A stretch of DNA of 64,000 nt, taken from assembly GCA_021234155.1 (NCBI GenBank), contig JAJEKV010000032.1:13470283-13534282 (forward strand), in the 5' to 3' direction. The number at the start of each line of letters is the position of its first letter. Position 1 is the first letter of the stretch. The DNA comes from Isoetes taiwanensis (lineage: Eukaryota > Streptophyta > Lycopodiopsida > Isoetales > Isoetaceae). Under the pieces are notes generated by a model that was given only the letters and a program-made list of their open reading frames with translations, searched no databases and had not been told where the DNA came from. Below are positions 45,818 to 55,893 of the stretch, in pieces. Position numbers and translations under genes: made by a program.

Positions 45818-46372
45818 TTACCATAAATCTGAGATGTTTAACAAAATTAGTTCATCTTGGACATACCTCTTTCTAGGTGGTGGTGGCACTTTTTTGCCTG
45901 GAGATTTTGCTGGAGATTTTGCCTGTTTTTTTCCTTTTGGAGTGCCATCACTAGCATTCTTTTGCCTCCTCTTTGGAGTGGACTCAACTACCAACTTCGA
46001 CTTCCTCTTCTTCCACGGTATCTCACGGGATAAAATCTGGATCTGTGTCCTTTGTAGCTTCTTACGTAACAGGTCAGGCGGGACTGCGGATGATCTTTGA
46101 GGCCAGTTTGAATCTTTCTTAGCTTCTCCAATTACTAATTTAGCACTTGGTGATGAAAGAGTTTCTGTTGCAGCAGTCATTGAAGGCTCTGCACCTGCAA
46201 CTGCTTTAGCTTTCTCAAGTGCCATCCTCTCAATTTCCTCAACTTCACTTTGCCATGTTCGAGGAGGCATCATTTGCTGAGATGGTTCTATTATCGCCTT
46301 TGTAAATGTCATTGGTGATCTGGAGCTGGAAGGTTGAGGGTCTACAGATTCGGTCTGCTTGCTCAAGAACAT
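45818..46372 (-). pseudogene. Basic, low-complexity linker-like ORF
   Basis: A 184-codon open frame with SEVEEIERMALEKAKAVAGA, then a strongly basic tail, PKGKKQAKSPAKSPGKK followed by VPPPPRKRY, which looks like a nuclear-localisation or DNA-binding tail. No catalytic domain. It lies between the coiled-coil frame and the C48-like segment on the same strand and may be an internal exon of the same transcript. It is one of the longest undisturbed frames in the region. Confidence 0.5.
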
Positions 46373-46479
46373 CAGCCATTAAAGCTGCTTCTGGGATAGG
46401 AACAGCCTCATCTGCAAACAAACAAATGATCTAAATTTCAATAGACATACAAGAACATGAAAACAGAACTAATGAGAAA

Positions 46480-46950
46480 TATCTGGTACATTCTGCCAAG
46501 CATGTACATTTCATGTACATAAAATGTACCAAATGTACGTAACTACATTTAACTATAGCCAAATGTACATGTACATGTTCCTCAATGTACATAGAGGTAC
46601 CTCAATGTACCCAGATGTACCCAGATGTACCCAGGTATCCAGTTAGGGAATGTAGATCTATGCCCAAAAAAAAGCACATATATGTAAAAAATGCACATAC
46701 TTATGAATCCATCTGGATGCACTCTAAAGATAAATGCATGTACATCTATTTGCAGATGTAGACTCCATTAGAGACATGTACAAGCGATACAAGCTAAAGT
46801 CCAAGCTCAAAAATAAAAGCATCAATAAACAAGCAAATATATGCCTATGTACCTCTCGCTACGGATGTACACTAAAAGTTATACATGTACAAGGAATAGC
46901 AATGCACTGAAAGCCATACATGTAGAACTATGCCGATTACAATAACAAAT
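46480..46950. repeat. TGTACAT-rich cluster 3
   Basis: More than a dozen TGTAC/GTACA words in about 470 bp, for example ATGTACATTTCATGTACAT-like units and CCCAGATGTACCCAGATGTA. It sits in the likely intron between the linker and coiled-coil exons. Confidence 0.8.
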
Positions 46951-47125
46951 ATGAATGAAGAGAAATATAAGTTTAAATTAGTTGAGAGCAATGCATACCT
47001 TTCACAGCAGGGAAACCAAGCTGAATTCGAATGCCCTCATCCAGATGCAACCTTTTATGCAATTACGTCTTTCATGGATGGAGATAACACAAGCGAGAAG
47101 AGGCAATAAGCATCTCTGCATGGAG

Positions 47126-48241
47126 CTAGCAGCAACAAACCAGTTTTGCCAAAGCCTTGGCCACAACAGTACATGAACCCGAATGTGATGAGCGCTCTAT
47201 AGAAGTAGCTCCTCTGAGGGGTAGGGCCTCGGGTGCGAGAACAATAGGTCCTGCTCTCCCCATGAAATCCAAAATCTGTGAATGCCTTTCTTTGAACCAA
47301 TTCAATGCAATTAAGTTTTTCCTTTGCTTGTTCAATTGAGATTTCATGCCTTTCAATGTCTTTAGTTGCTTCCGCAAACCAATTTCTAGCTTAGAAGAGT
47401 GCTGTTCTTTATCATGTCTACTCATAACCAAGTCTTCCAACTTGTACTTCAACACTCCGAAGATAACTTGATTTCCAGCATTCTGGCAGATCTGCTGCAG
47501 ATCTTCGGATAGCATATCCTTTCTACCCTCAATCCAGCTGATGACCTTCAATGCATCCCTCCTTTTTTCTTCCAGTGCTTCTACTTCATTCAATAGGTTA
47601 GTTTTCTCCTCCAACCCATGCTTAAGTAACTGCTTTATTGTGTCAACATCTGATCTAGAATAACCCAGGGCTCTAATATTCTGCTGCAATACGATGTCAT
47701 GTTTGATAGTTGAGGATTTTGTTGTAGGGTCCTCCGTGCGTCTGAAATGAGGGTTTTGGCAAGATCTTTGGCGGTCCTAGCCACGTCCATCCAATCAACA
47801 AGCCGTCCCTTCAAGTGAAGAGCAAATGCTCGCGGCAAAATAGGTTGAAATATAATGGTTTGTAACTTTGTTTCTTGCCATAAACCAATTCATAATATTT
47901 AAAAAATCATCTTTCCATGCGTTCGGATTCTCCCTTCTTTGAATCCTCGTCTACATTTTTTGAGCTTCACCCCATACCTCGTTCATAACCATCTCTAGGT
48001 TGGGTATGTGGGCCTCTGCATGTTTATCACGGAGGTCTTTGGCTTGGATCACCTCAGAACCCAAACGTAAACTCCTTGGAGGTAAAATTCCACTGCCGGA
48101 AGCACTGGCATCTTGCTTGGGCTGTGGTGATGAGCAAGCACTCATCTGGGGGCATTTTGGGGCCATAGCTAGATGAAGAATTCGTGATCGGAATTCAAGC
48201 AGAGAAGGCAGGGGTGGGATAGTGAACGAGAGGCAAACCAA
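47126..48241 (-). pseudogene. Coiled-coil protein frames downstream of the transposase
   Basis: The frame 48,241-47,951 starts near LAMAPKCPQMSACSSPQPKQ and contains LGSEVIQAKDLRDKHAEAHI. The frame 47,689-47,126 reads LLKHGLEEKTNLLNEVEALE, IEGRKDMLSEDLQQICQNAG and QLKTLKGMKSQLNKQRKNLI, a clear Glu/Lys/Leu heptad pattern that predicts a coiled coil. A short intervening frame (47,838-47,635) overlaps in another phase, so there is at least one frame break. Function unknown; an accessory protein of the transposon is possible. Confidence 0.45.
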
Positions 48242-48415
48242 GAAAGAATTTGGGAAAGAATTTCAAAATCTGATAATTGCGGGTTCAGAGTAGTGGATAG
48301 CCATTAATCATGGCAGTTACTAGCTGGTCATGATGACAGTTATTCCAAAAATGTGCATTCGGTACATATGTATATGTACAAAAAGGGCTACATTTATAGA
48401 CACCCTTTCATGCTT

Positions 48416-48952
48416 TTACCCATATACAATCCTGTTTTGACGTTTAGTTGGTGGCATGTGAAGTTTGATTGCACAGATCTGTGTTGTGAATACTATGCCT
48501 AAAGCGTCTTTACTGCAAAGATCATAGCTGACGGTTGATCTTGCGCCCTTCTTGTAATACATACCTTCTATGACACTATCACCGGCGAGATACCATGTTC
48601 CATTGAGTTGGAAGTCTTTCTCCACTATCCATTTTGGTTTTGTGCACGTCAGAATCCAAAATTCAGAACTCTCATCATTCCCTTTCGGAGCAACGGCAGC
48701 AAACTTATCACCAACTCTAAGTGCCTCTGCTAACATCGTGGAGATTGGAGGAGAACGAAGATCTGCTAGATTTACGGTCCTCAATGTCAGCATGCACAGT
48801 GGAGGATGGTACAAGTGGAGGATGGTCCCACATGTCATCCAAGCAATAGCTGCAGAAGCATGAAAGTTCCCTCGTGTGCAACTGCAATGGAGATTCAGGA
48901 TTGAATGCATATACACAATGGATCTGCCTAGTGTCCAAAATCCTTTATGCAC
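48416..48952 (-). pseudogene. Transposase C-terminal domain, DDE family copy 2
   Basis: The frame contains LAEALRVGDKFAAVAPKGND, then FWILTCTKPKWIVEKDFQLN and YLAGDSVIEGMYYKKG. The SVIEG-x-YY block is also found at the end of copy 1 (TSVIEGQYYE), so this is a conserved C-terminal domain of the family. The reading through its first 60 codons is probably upstream exon and intron. Confidence 0.55.
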
Positions 48953-49070
48953 CTTATGCTTTCTTTCTATCTATATCCTTCACCTTGACTTCCCAAAAGA
49001 ACCTTCTTATATTTTTCCTTTTGCTGGTTTCAGATGTGTTCATCCACTCGGATGTTCCACAAGTAAACAT

Positions 49071-50050
49071 CTATTCAGCAACTTCTACCACTTCATGAGC
49101 ATTACCCAATTTTATGCTGTTGTATTTTAATTGCAGTTGTCTTAACCATCTCTTCAACTCAGCAGCCTTGCCATCGTGTTCACCTTTCCCGTGGTTAGAA
49201 CAAAAGAAGTTCAACATCATATAAATATAAGTGTCGTTTGTGTACCTACCTAACCACAAAGTAAAACGGTCTAGAAGCCTTGAATTGAGATGTTGCACCA
49301 TCTAAAACACATAATGTCTCTTTGGCACCCTTCCTTTCTGCTCCAGATATTTGTGGTGCTTCATGAAGCAGTGTTGCACGAACAAAGTATCGTGTTCCCT
49401 ATCATCTGATACATAGTAATGTGTTTCCTTGATAATCTCATCTGCCACTGAGTTGTACTGATATGTTATTTGAACCAAAATGGTAATCTGGTTATTCACC
49501 CAGCGCATCGACTGCACCTCCTCTTGTTTCTTGAATGTATAGTTCTCTGCAAAATCCACTACGAAAGACATGCATCTGCTGGGAGATTCTCTAGAAGCTC
49601 CTTAAATTGTTTTACCTGCCATTGGTACCTGAAATTATGCAGTGGAAAAATTTTTAGACGCTCTTTCAGTTTATCTAGAAGCCCCTTGGGTTCTGTCTCA
49701 TTGTACTGATGAGTCAATCTCCTACCAGAACTCGAGACCTTGTCTTTTTCATAGTCAAAGTACTCCCATTTCACTTTCCTGTTACTGCCACTTTCTTCCA
49801 TGGGACAGGTCTGAAACTTCTTGATTCCACACAGCTCACAATCTCCAAGGATGCGCGCCTTCTTGTGAAACTCATGTAATTCACTCTTTGGACACAATAT
49901 AGATCTCCACAGGCTTCCTGTACTTGCAATTTTATGCTAGTGTGCCCAGCATTGACCAAGTTCATGTGATCTACATACATCGCAGGTGCAAATGGAATTC
50001 TTTGGATGTTTGGTTCTCATCCCACTGAGTCCATCCACTAGCATTTGCAT
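49071..50050 (-). pseudogene. Transposase catalytic region, DDE family copy 2
   Basis: From 49,980 the minus strand gives a Cys-containing segment (ILGDCELCGIKKFQTCPMEE), then LKERLKIFPLHNFRYQWQVK, then VDFAENYTFKKQEEVQSMRW with the first catalytic Asp. HYYVSDDREHDTLFVQHCFM follows. The second Asp block reads DGATSQFK after a one-base frame change at about 49,307. Then LNFFCSNHGKGEHDGKAAEL supplies the H-G-K-G-x2-D-G signature. The region is longer and better preserved than copy 1. The IPT exon of CAMTA starts about 140 bp beyond its upstream end. Confidence 0.65.
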
Positions 50051-50191
50051 CCTCACATGCTGAATGAATAAAATATTCCTTGGTTATGTTGCTTGTCTTC
50101 TGCACATCTTTGTTCCCATGTTCATCTATGTGTATGCTTTACAATGATGTTTATATTTTATTGACTTGCTTGTGTGCCGTTGTTGATGTAG

Positions 50192-50805
50192 GTGGTTATA
50201 GTTGGTAGTTTCCTTAAAGGCACGAAAAACACATGGTGCTGCATGTTTGGTGAAATTGAGGTCCCAGCAGAAGTTATACAAGATGGAGTTCTTCGCTGTA
50301 AAGCACCTCCTCATAACTCTGTAACAGTTCCTTTTTACGTCAGGAAACAGGCTTGCTTGCAGCGAAATACGTGAATTTCATTATCGTGTTCACAACTCAG
50401 GTGCTTCAGGGCATCATATTCAAAGTAGTCTTTTCATAGCTTCCAACAAGAAGACATGCAACTACAGCTGAGGTTTCTACGCATCCTTATGGGATCAGGC
50501 AATACAGATGATAAGTTGCCAGAAGATACAGAATTGGATAATGCATTACAAACATCAACCGATGACTTTAAAGAATGTGTAATACAGATATTACTGAAAA
50601 AGAGGCTGCAGGAATGGATCTCCAATGCTATTACTAGTCATGGGCAAATTACTCCTACTCTAGATAATAAAGGACAGAGTCTACATATCGTAGCTGCACT
50701 AGGTTACGACTGGGCAATAAGCCCTCTCTTAGCCGCTGGCGTGGGTGTCAATTTCTGTGACGTGCAAGGATGGACTGCTCTTCACTGGGCTGCATTTCGA
50801 GGACG
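50192..50805 (+). pseudogene. CAMTA exon: IPT/TIG and ankyrin domains
   Basis: CAMTAs are calmodulin-binding transcription activators of the plant nucleus. The exon starts after an acceptor TGATGTAG. It reads VVIVGSFLKGTKNTWCCMFG and then EIEVPAEVIQDGVLRCKAPP, the IPT/TIG domain. After a frameshift near 50,340 come GNRLACSEIREFHYR, and after a second near 50,440 LQLRFLRILMGSGN. The ankyrin part reads KGQSLHIVAALGYDWAISPL and then VQGWTALHWAAFRGR, ending at a donor G|GTTAGT. Family match is strong. The CG-1 DNA-binding exons are not in the window. The two frameshifts cancel in phase, so they could be real decay or assembly errors. Confidence 0.9.
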
Positions 50806-52068
50806 GTTAGTAGAGCATGATATATTTACATTTGTTTGATAGTTCATTGCAGATTAGTGATTGTAATGTAATGTAATGTAATATTATTATCACGCCCACT
50901 TTGGACCTTGAAAGGCCATGGAGCGGCAAATACACAATATTCATAGTTTCAGTACTAGTGAACGGTGTGCTTCTACAGCTTTAAAATAGTGACCAAGCAG
51001 TATAGGGTCCTTATCAAGTAATGTCAGAAAATCATTAGCCTGTATATAGAACCTGTTTCTAATCTCTTCATAAGCTGAACAGTGTAAAAACACATGGGCT
51101 TCATCTTCGATCAACTTCTGTTCACACACCAAGCAGTACCTCTCTTCTTTTGGAACATTGTACCATCTGCCCGTTTCCACATGCAGCCTATGGGAGCTTG
51201 TCCGGTATTTTGCTATGGACTGCTTCTAGAATCTCGGAATTTGTGCTTTCAAGTACGTTTGTTCCGAATAGACTAACAACGGGTTTACTTCCGAGATGTA
51301 TACTAGCACGGGTTGTATGAAATTCTTCGTCTATTTTGCTGTGTTGGACATATCTTGCAATTAAGAATGCCCTTCTCTTTTAATAAAAGTGTAGCAAGTC
51401 ACATGCTGAAAGATCTTAAATCTGCACAGTTCTTAATTTCGTTGGCTGATGGCATGCTCCAATAATTTGGGTATTTTTGTCGTTGGTTGGTTTGGTCACC
51501 ATTAATATTCTTGTGGCTGTAGTGCAGAAGTGTAGTGCTATGTGGGCTTTGGATACACTCCAGTTCCTGCTTGCCTCAAACTCTTGTCCAACTAGCGTGT
51601 TCCCTTTGGTATTGAGATATTTACTATACAAGCTTAGGATCAGGTCATTTTGGGCTTTTAGACACACTTACTTTCTTGGAGAGCACTTCCTTGACTATGG
51701 TTGAAGGAGCCTTATACTACAGTAGCAGTGGAAGATGTCTTCTAATCCAGTGGGATGGTCCGCATGAGCATTTTGTTGTACAGTAATTAAACACAGTGAA
51801 AGGTGTTTAATCGTCGCACGACATTTCTTAATGTAATCATTATAGAGTTGGATGGAGAAACCATTGAATATTTCTTCTAGGTTAGATGGTGCAATAAGAT
51901 ACTTAAACTTCGCTTCTAGATTAATCCGATTAACTAAGCAGAAACTCTAAAAATGTCATCTCTATTGCAGTCCCCTCCCTCCCCAGCAGGATATCAAAGC
52001 CTAGAGGGCCTCGAGTGTGACATGACACGGTCCTCTTGGGAACCACTACAAACCATTAGCATACAACT
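50806..52068. other. CAMTA intron, left part
   Basis: Non-coding with TGTAATGTAATGTAATGTAAT at about 50,860. A minus-strand frame at 50,941-51,180 reads RYCLVCEQKLIEDEAHVFLH and then CSAYEEIRNRF. This C-x2-C-x-H-x3-C pattern is typical of the zinc-binding C-terminal region of LINE reverse transcriptases, so a LINE tail may be present. No missing CAMTA ankyrin exon was found. Confidence 0.5.
50941..51180 (-). pseudogene. LINE reverse-transcriptase C-terminal zinc region
   Basis: NVPKEERYCLVCEQKLIEDE, then AHVFLHCSAYEEIRNRF, has the C-x2-C-x(n)-H-x4-C arrangement and E-x-x-H-x-x-x-x-C spacing of the zf-RVT-like end of non-LTR retrotransposon ORF2. Only this short C-terminal region is preserved. 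It lies within the CAMTA intron. Confidence 0.5.
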
Positions 52069-52080
52069 AACATTATTAAG
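52069..52080. repeat. Target-site duplication of the retro-insertion (left)
   Basis: AACATTATTAAG; the same 12 bases occur at 52,824-52,835 directly after the poly(A) run. The first A's of the right copy merge with the tail, so 11 bases is the minimum length. Confidence 0.9.
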
Positions 52081-52823
52081 ACATTCCTGACATCCCTGAT
52101 CAGGAAATTGATTGGGCAATAGAGTTTTGCAGAGGCACGTACTTAATGGTGCAACTATGGTGGTTCCTAGAAATTAATAGCAGAAGGATGATAGACCAGC
52201 AATTTGAATACTACAGACAAAGATATTACCATCACAGATGTCTGGCAGATGCTTATGGTACACTAATCATTCTGATGTCCACAACCAATGCTGACAGACT
52301 TATTCAAGAGCTAAACTGGGGAAATGGTAACACTCTCATTCTGCATCCAGATTTCCAGCCAAAACTTGACTATCTTCATTCATACCAGTTTATATCCAAT
52401 ATCCTACCAAATCCCAATTCCTGAACTTCAATCTTGCCATCCAATCCTCATGATCCTATGTACAACACTTCATCCTCTCACTCTGAATCCAAAAATGGGC
52501 ACTTTCAGGAGTTACAGGTTTTTGTTCATATACTGCTGCCTACAGTCACATCATTGTGGCTAAATTTTGGTTCTCCATTGGTTTAATTCAGTAGCAGCAC
52601 TGCAGGTTTCATAACTCCCACAAGGAAGTCAAGGACTTCATATTTCCAAACACTTGTGCTATTTGTTTAGTACAGCAACTATCTATGGCTATTTTGTCTA
52701 TTTTGATTATATGCTTAATGTTGAGTAGTCAATTACATGGCTCACTCACATCAATGTACCTTTTTCTATAATTAATGAAAAAAACCCCATTCTCTCAAAA
52801 AAAAAAAAAAAAAAAAAAAAAAA
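52081..52823 (+). mobile_element. Poly(A)-tailed retro-insertion (5'-truncated LINE or processed transcript)
   Basis: About 743 bp ending in a run of some 26 A's and flanked by a 12-bp target duplication, the hallmarks of LINE-driven insertion. The plus frame is open from the very first base of the insert to a stop at 52,422, with TYLMVQLWWFLEINSRRMID and RCLADAYGTLIILMSTTNAD. This implies a 5'-truncated copy of a longer coding transcript followed by a ~380-bp 3' UTR. I do not recognise the protein. The open frame suggests it is young. Confidence 0.85.
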
Positions 52824-52900
52824 AACATTATTAAGAAAAACCATTGCATTTGACACATTTAAATTAAAATCCCCCTTAAACCCCCTTTGGTTTGGGTGCA

Positions 52901-55244
52901 TATTCACACGGGGGGTTACCCCGGGCAACGAGAGCTGTCGGATAGGCATATTTGCCCTTTATTTCAAGATCTAGACCGTACATAACGATCCTCGTTTGTG
53001 GGGTATGCATGTACAAGTTTTTGCATACTGTATATTAAATCTTGCAAAATACTATAAGGTTTGAGAGAATGTACTTAATGGTGTTAATTTTGTACATGTA
53101 TTGTAAATTTTTTGGGGCTCTCGTGAATATGCACCCAAACCAAAGGGGGTTTAAGGGGGATTTTAATTTAAATGTGTCAAATGCAATGGTTTTTCTTAAT
53201 AATGTTAGTTGTATGCTAATGGTTTGTGTTAACTAAAAAATTTTTTGGCCCCTTCGGGGCCTTAAGGATGGTGTAAGGGTGTAGATATAGACATTACCTA
53301 ATACTTTGATGATGGAATACTCTAATGATGTATCATAGCCTCACAAATCTAACAAACTAGAGGTGCTCAAATTATGGAAACGAAAACATTGCATAGAATT
53401 AGACATATAATATTATAAATAGAATTTATTAATAATGAACAAACAGTTAAATCCTCGTCGTTTTTTCTCGAAGTTGCATACATCCATACATGCATATAGC
53501 TTTGGGTTAGGCAACCATTTATAATGGTAGAAAATGCACAAGCTATCCAGAAGTGCTGCGGACATTAAAAGAGTAGTACATCTTCCGGAATGTTATACCA
53601 AACTATTCTGCAAATATAAAAAATGGCGAAGTAACTCCATCAATCTTTGAAGTTACTACTGTACCGGTAGTGTCTCCCAGATGATTTCATCAGTCAAGCT
53701 CTCTTCATCAGCAGGTATTAAGGCCCTGCACATCCTGCATCAGACAGCATTAGCATCTTTCTGAATTATATGTACATGACACATGAAACCACCAATCACA
53801 AAACACCATTCCAGATTACCGTTATTATAACTGGCCTGAAATTATCCACCAGGATTGCTGCTTCTAAGATCAAGAGAGGAATAAAAACTATTTTCAAGCT
53901 TATGATGGGAGTTCCAAAACCTAGACAAGTTTTTACAACTCATCAAACTGAACATGTCAGAGAAAATAAAAACCATAACAGCACAAAAATCAAGCAATAA
54001 AACACAGCAGAACAGCATCAAATCAAGAAGTTGAGAATACGAGACAGTTCATTCCACGAAGTAGCTATATGACACCATTATGGGGCTAAAACATTGACAA
54101 TGAAGTTCATGTTAGATTTTTTGCATACATGTACAACTTTTGATTAGGCGAAGGAATTACGTGATAAACCAGAGAACTGATGGAACTTAAACCTCTCGCC
54201 TTCATTTTTCACAGTTCAGCATGATCACTACTGACTGAGTCATCTTCTCCTGGAAATACCAATGATACCTGGAAATACTTGACTGAAATTTAATCTACCT
54301 TGATTGCTGTCAAGAAAGGCGCAGAGCAGCAACTCAAATGCAACCAGCAACGGAACTGTAATAACTGCATGTCATGTTGCCCACTGAGAAAGGAAAAAAC
54401 CAACATTATACTACGACAGTGGTGAGCTTTCAAAAAATTCAAGCAGTTAAGAAAAAGGAAACTTCGGTTTGAAGAAACACCCACATGGCCTTGTACAAGA
54501 TATGGGTGTACAAAACCGACAATCCTCATACTCATACCGTGAACAGAAGACTGTATTGAACAAAGCTTAGTGTAAACCATCTACTGTTTTAAGAAAATCG
54601 TGGGAATATGCAAAAATCCATGGAAACTTTTCGACCTTTTCTCGGTCTTGGAGTAATGAGAACTTCAAGTCTTGCAGGATTATGGATCAAATAGGTCGAA
54701 GCTACTTAGATGAGCTGTTGGAGCTTCAACTGCAGAAATCAGAAGCAAAGGAAAGAAACCCCTTTTTCTTTATTTCGTTTATCGCCGGCCCGCCTCGCCG
54801 CTGCCCTCCTAATCGCTAAAGTCGCCGAACTGGAGCAAGAGAGCTAGCTCGCACTAGATGTGGGGAAGTTCCCATAAGCGTGGCTCACAGGTTTTGGCCA
54901 AATAACTGCCCCGAATGGATGAGAAGCTGGTGCGGTTCTTCTGGAGACACTGCCGGATGCTGAAGGAATCCAATAAGTTCCCAACACATAACCCTAAAAT
55001 GGGTTATCTCGAGGCTTGCATGTCGAGCAGAATATGATACTACAAGAAAATACAAATATAAAGAAATATATGACATATGGGTCTAAACCATTGGAATTAG
55101 GCATCAAAGTTAGTTTAAGTGTATGCACACTCTAGATATACTAATTAGTATACCTCATCAAATACATCCATGAAATCATATAAAAACCTTAGGAAAAAAC
55201 ATACAAAAATACAAAAGAAACCCCCTGTTATAATGCTACATATT
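52901..55244 (-). repeat. 2.35-kb inverted duplication, right arm
   Basis: Reverse complement of 37,949-40,327. Long stretches are identical, while differences cluster in short patches, for example 53,815-53,850 against 39,335-39,380, and 54,780-54,840 against 38,350-38,410. The outer end is CCCCCTGTTATAATGCTACA. It lies wholly in the CAMTA intron between 50,805 and 55,508. Confidence 0.9.
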
Positions 55245-55507
55245 GGGTTTATAGATGTCTAATACTCGTTTAATGTGAAGCACGCAAAAGATGGTTGTTG
55301 CCATTTTAGCAGCTGAAGCAGGACCTAGGCTTTTAACGGACCCAACACCACGTCATCCAAACGGACAAACACCAGCTGATCCTGCAAGTAGTAGTATGGT
55401 GGAATTGCTGGGTACTTGGCGAAGATGTCGCTCACAAGTCATTTGTCCTCTTTAACATTAAAAGAGAAGGCAACAAATGAAATAGACAACTTCTACTGTC
55501 ATTGCAG

Positions 55508-55785
55508 GAGAAAAGGCCGTGGAATATGTTTCTGAAAAGGGAGATATTTTGGAAAACTCTCGAGATAATGATGAGAATTCACTGCAGGAATCAGTAAGAC
55601 GGGCTGCTGCCTTGATTCATGCAACCTTTCGACAAGAATATTTCAAGAGGCGACAAGAGACCACAGACACAACATATGATAGCGATTATGGGATGTCACG
55701 ATGGGACATGAAGTCTATGCTACTTCGCAGTTGGAAAGGCCATAGGGACTTCTTGGTCTTGCGACAATGGGTGGTTAAAATTCAG
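55508..55785 (+). pseudogene. CAMTA exon: IQ motifs
   Basis: Acceptor TCATTGCAG at 55,507, donor CAG|GTCTTT at 55,786. Reads SLQESVRRAAALIHATFRQE, a diverged first IQ-like helix, then MLLRSWKGHRDFLVLRQWVV, matching the conserved R-x-W-K-G-R-K-D-F-L-x-L-R-Q CAMTA block. IQ motifs bind calmodulin. The frame is open throughout this exon. The exon that should lie before it (end of the ankyrin domain) is missing. Confidence 0.85.
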
Positions 55786-55893
55786 GTCTTTTAGAGCCTT
55801 TCCTCCTTTGACTTTCTTGATGACTTCAAATTTGTTGTCTCCTTATAACGTATAGGACTTTTTAACTTTACATCATATTGATTTTCATTACAG

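Larger units (their letters stand above)
43000..50110 (-). mobile_element. DDE-type transposon, copy 2, with downstream accessory segments
   Basis: Minus-strand order: transposase (50.05-48.4 kb), coiled-coil frames (48.24-47.1), basic linker (46.37-45.8), C48-like segment (45.3-44.7), FCP1-like phosphatase (44.4-43.55). All share one orientation, separated by intron-like or decayed DNA with a TGTACAT cluster at 46.5-46.95. Whether all belong to one element is an inference. Termini were not found and limits are approximate. It abuts the CAMTA IPT exon at 50,192. Confidence 0.4.
52040..53275. mobile_element. Long-TIR MITE family, copy 3 with nested retro-insertion
   Basis: Left arm: CAAACCATTAGCATACAACTAAC, then after the nested insertion AAACCATTGCATTTGACAC and CCCCCTTAAACCCCCTTTGG up to TATTCACACGGGGGGTTA. 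Right arm: TGAATATGCACCCAAACC, AAAGGGGGTTTAAGGGGGAT, GCTAATGGTTTGTGTTAAC and GGCCCCTTCGGGGCCTTAAG. The arms are complementary for well over 100 bp. The core right end lacks about 23 bp compared with copy 2. The element is non-autonomous. Confidence 0.75.
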
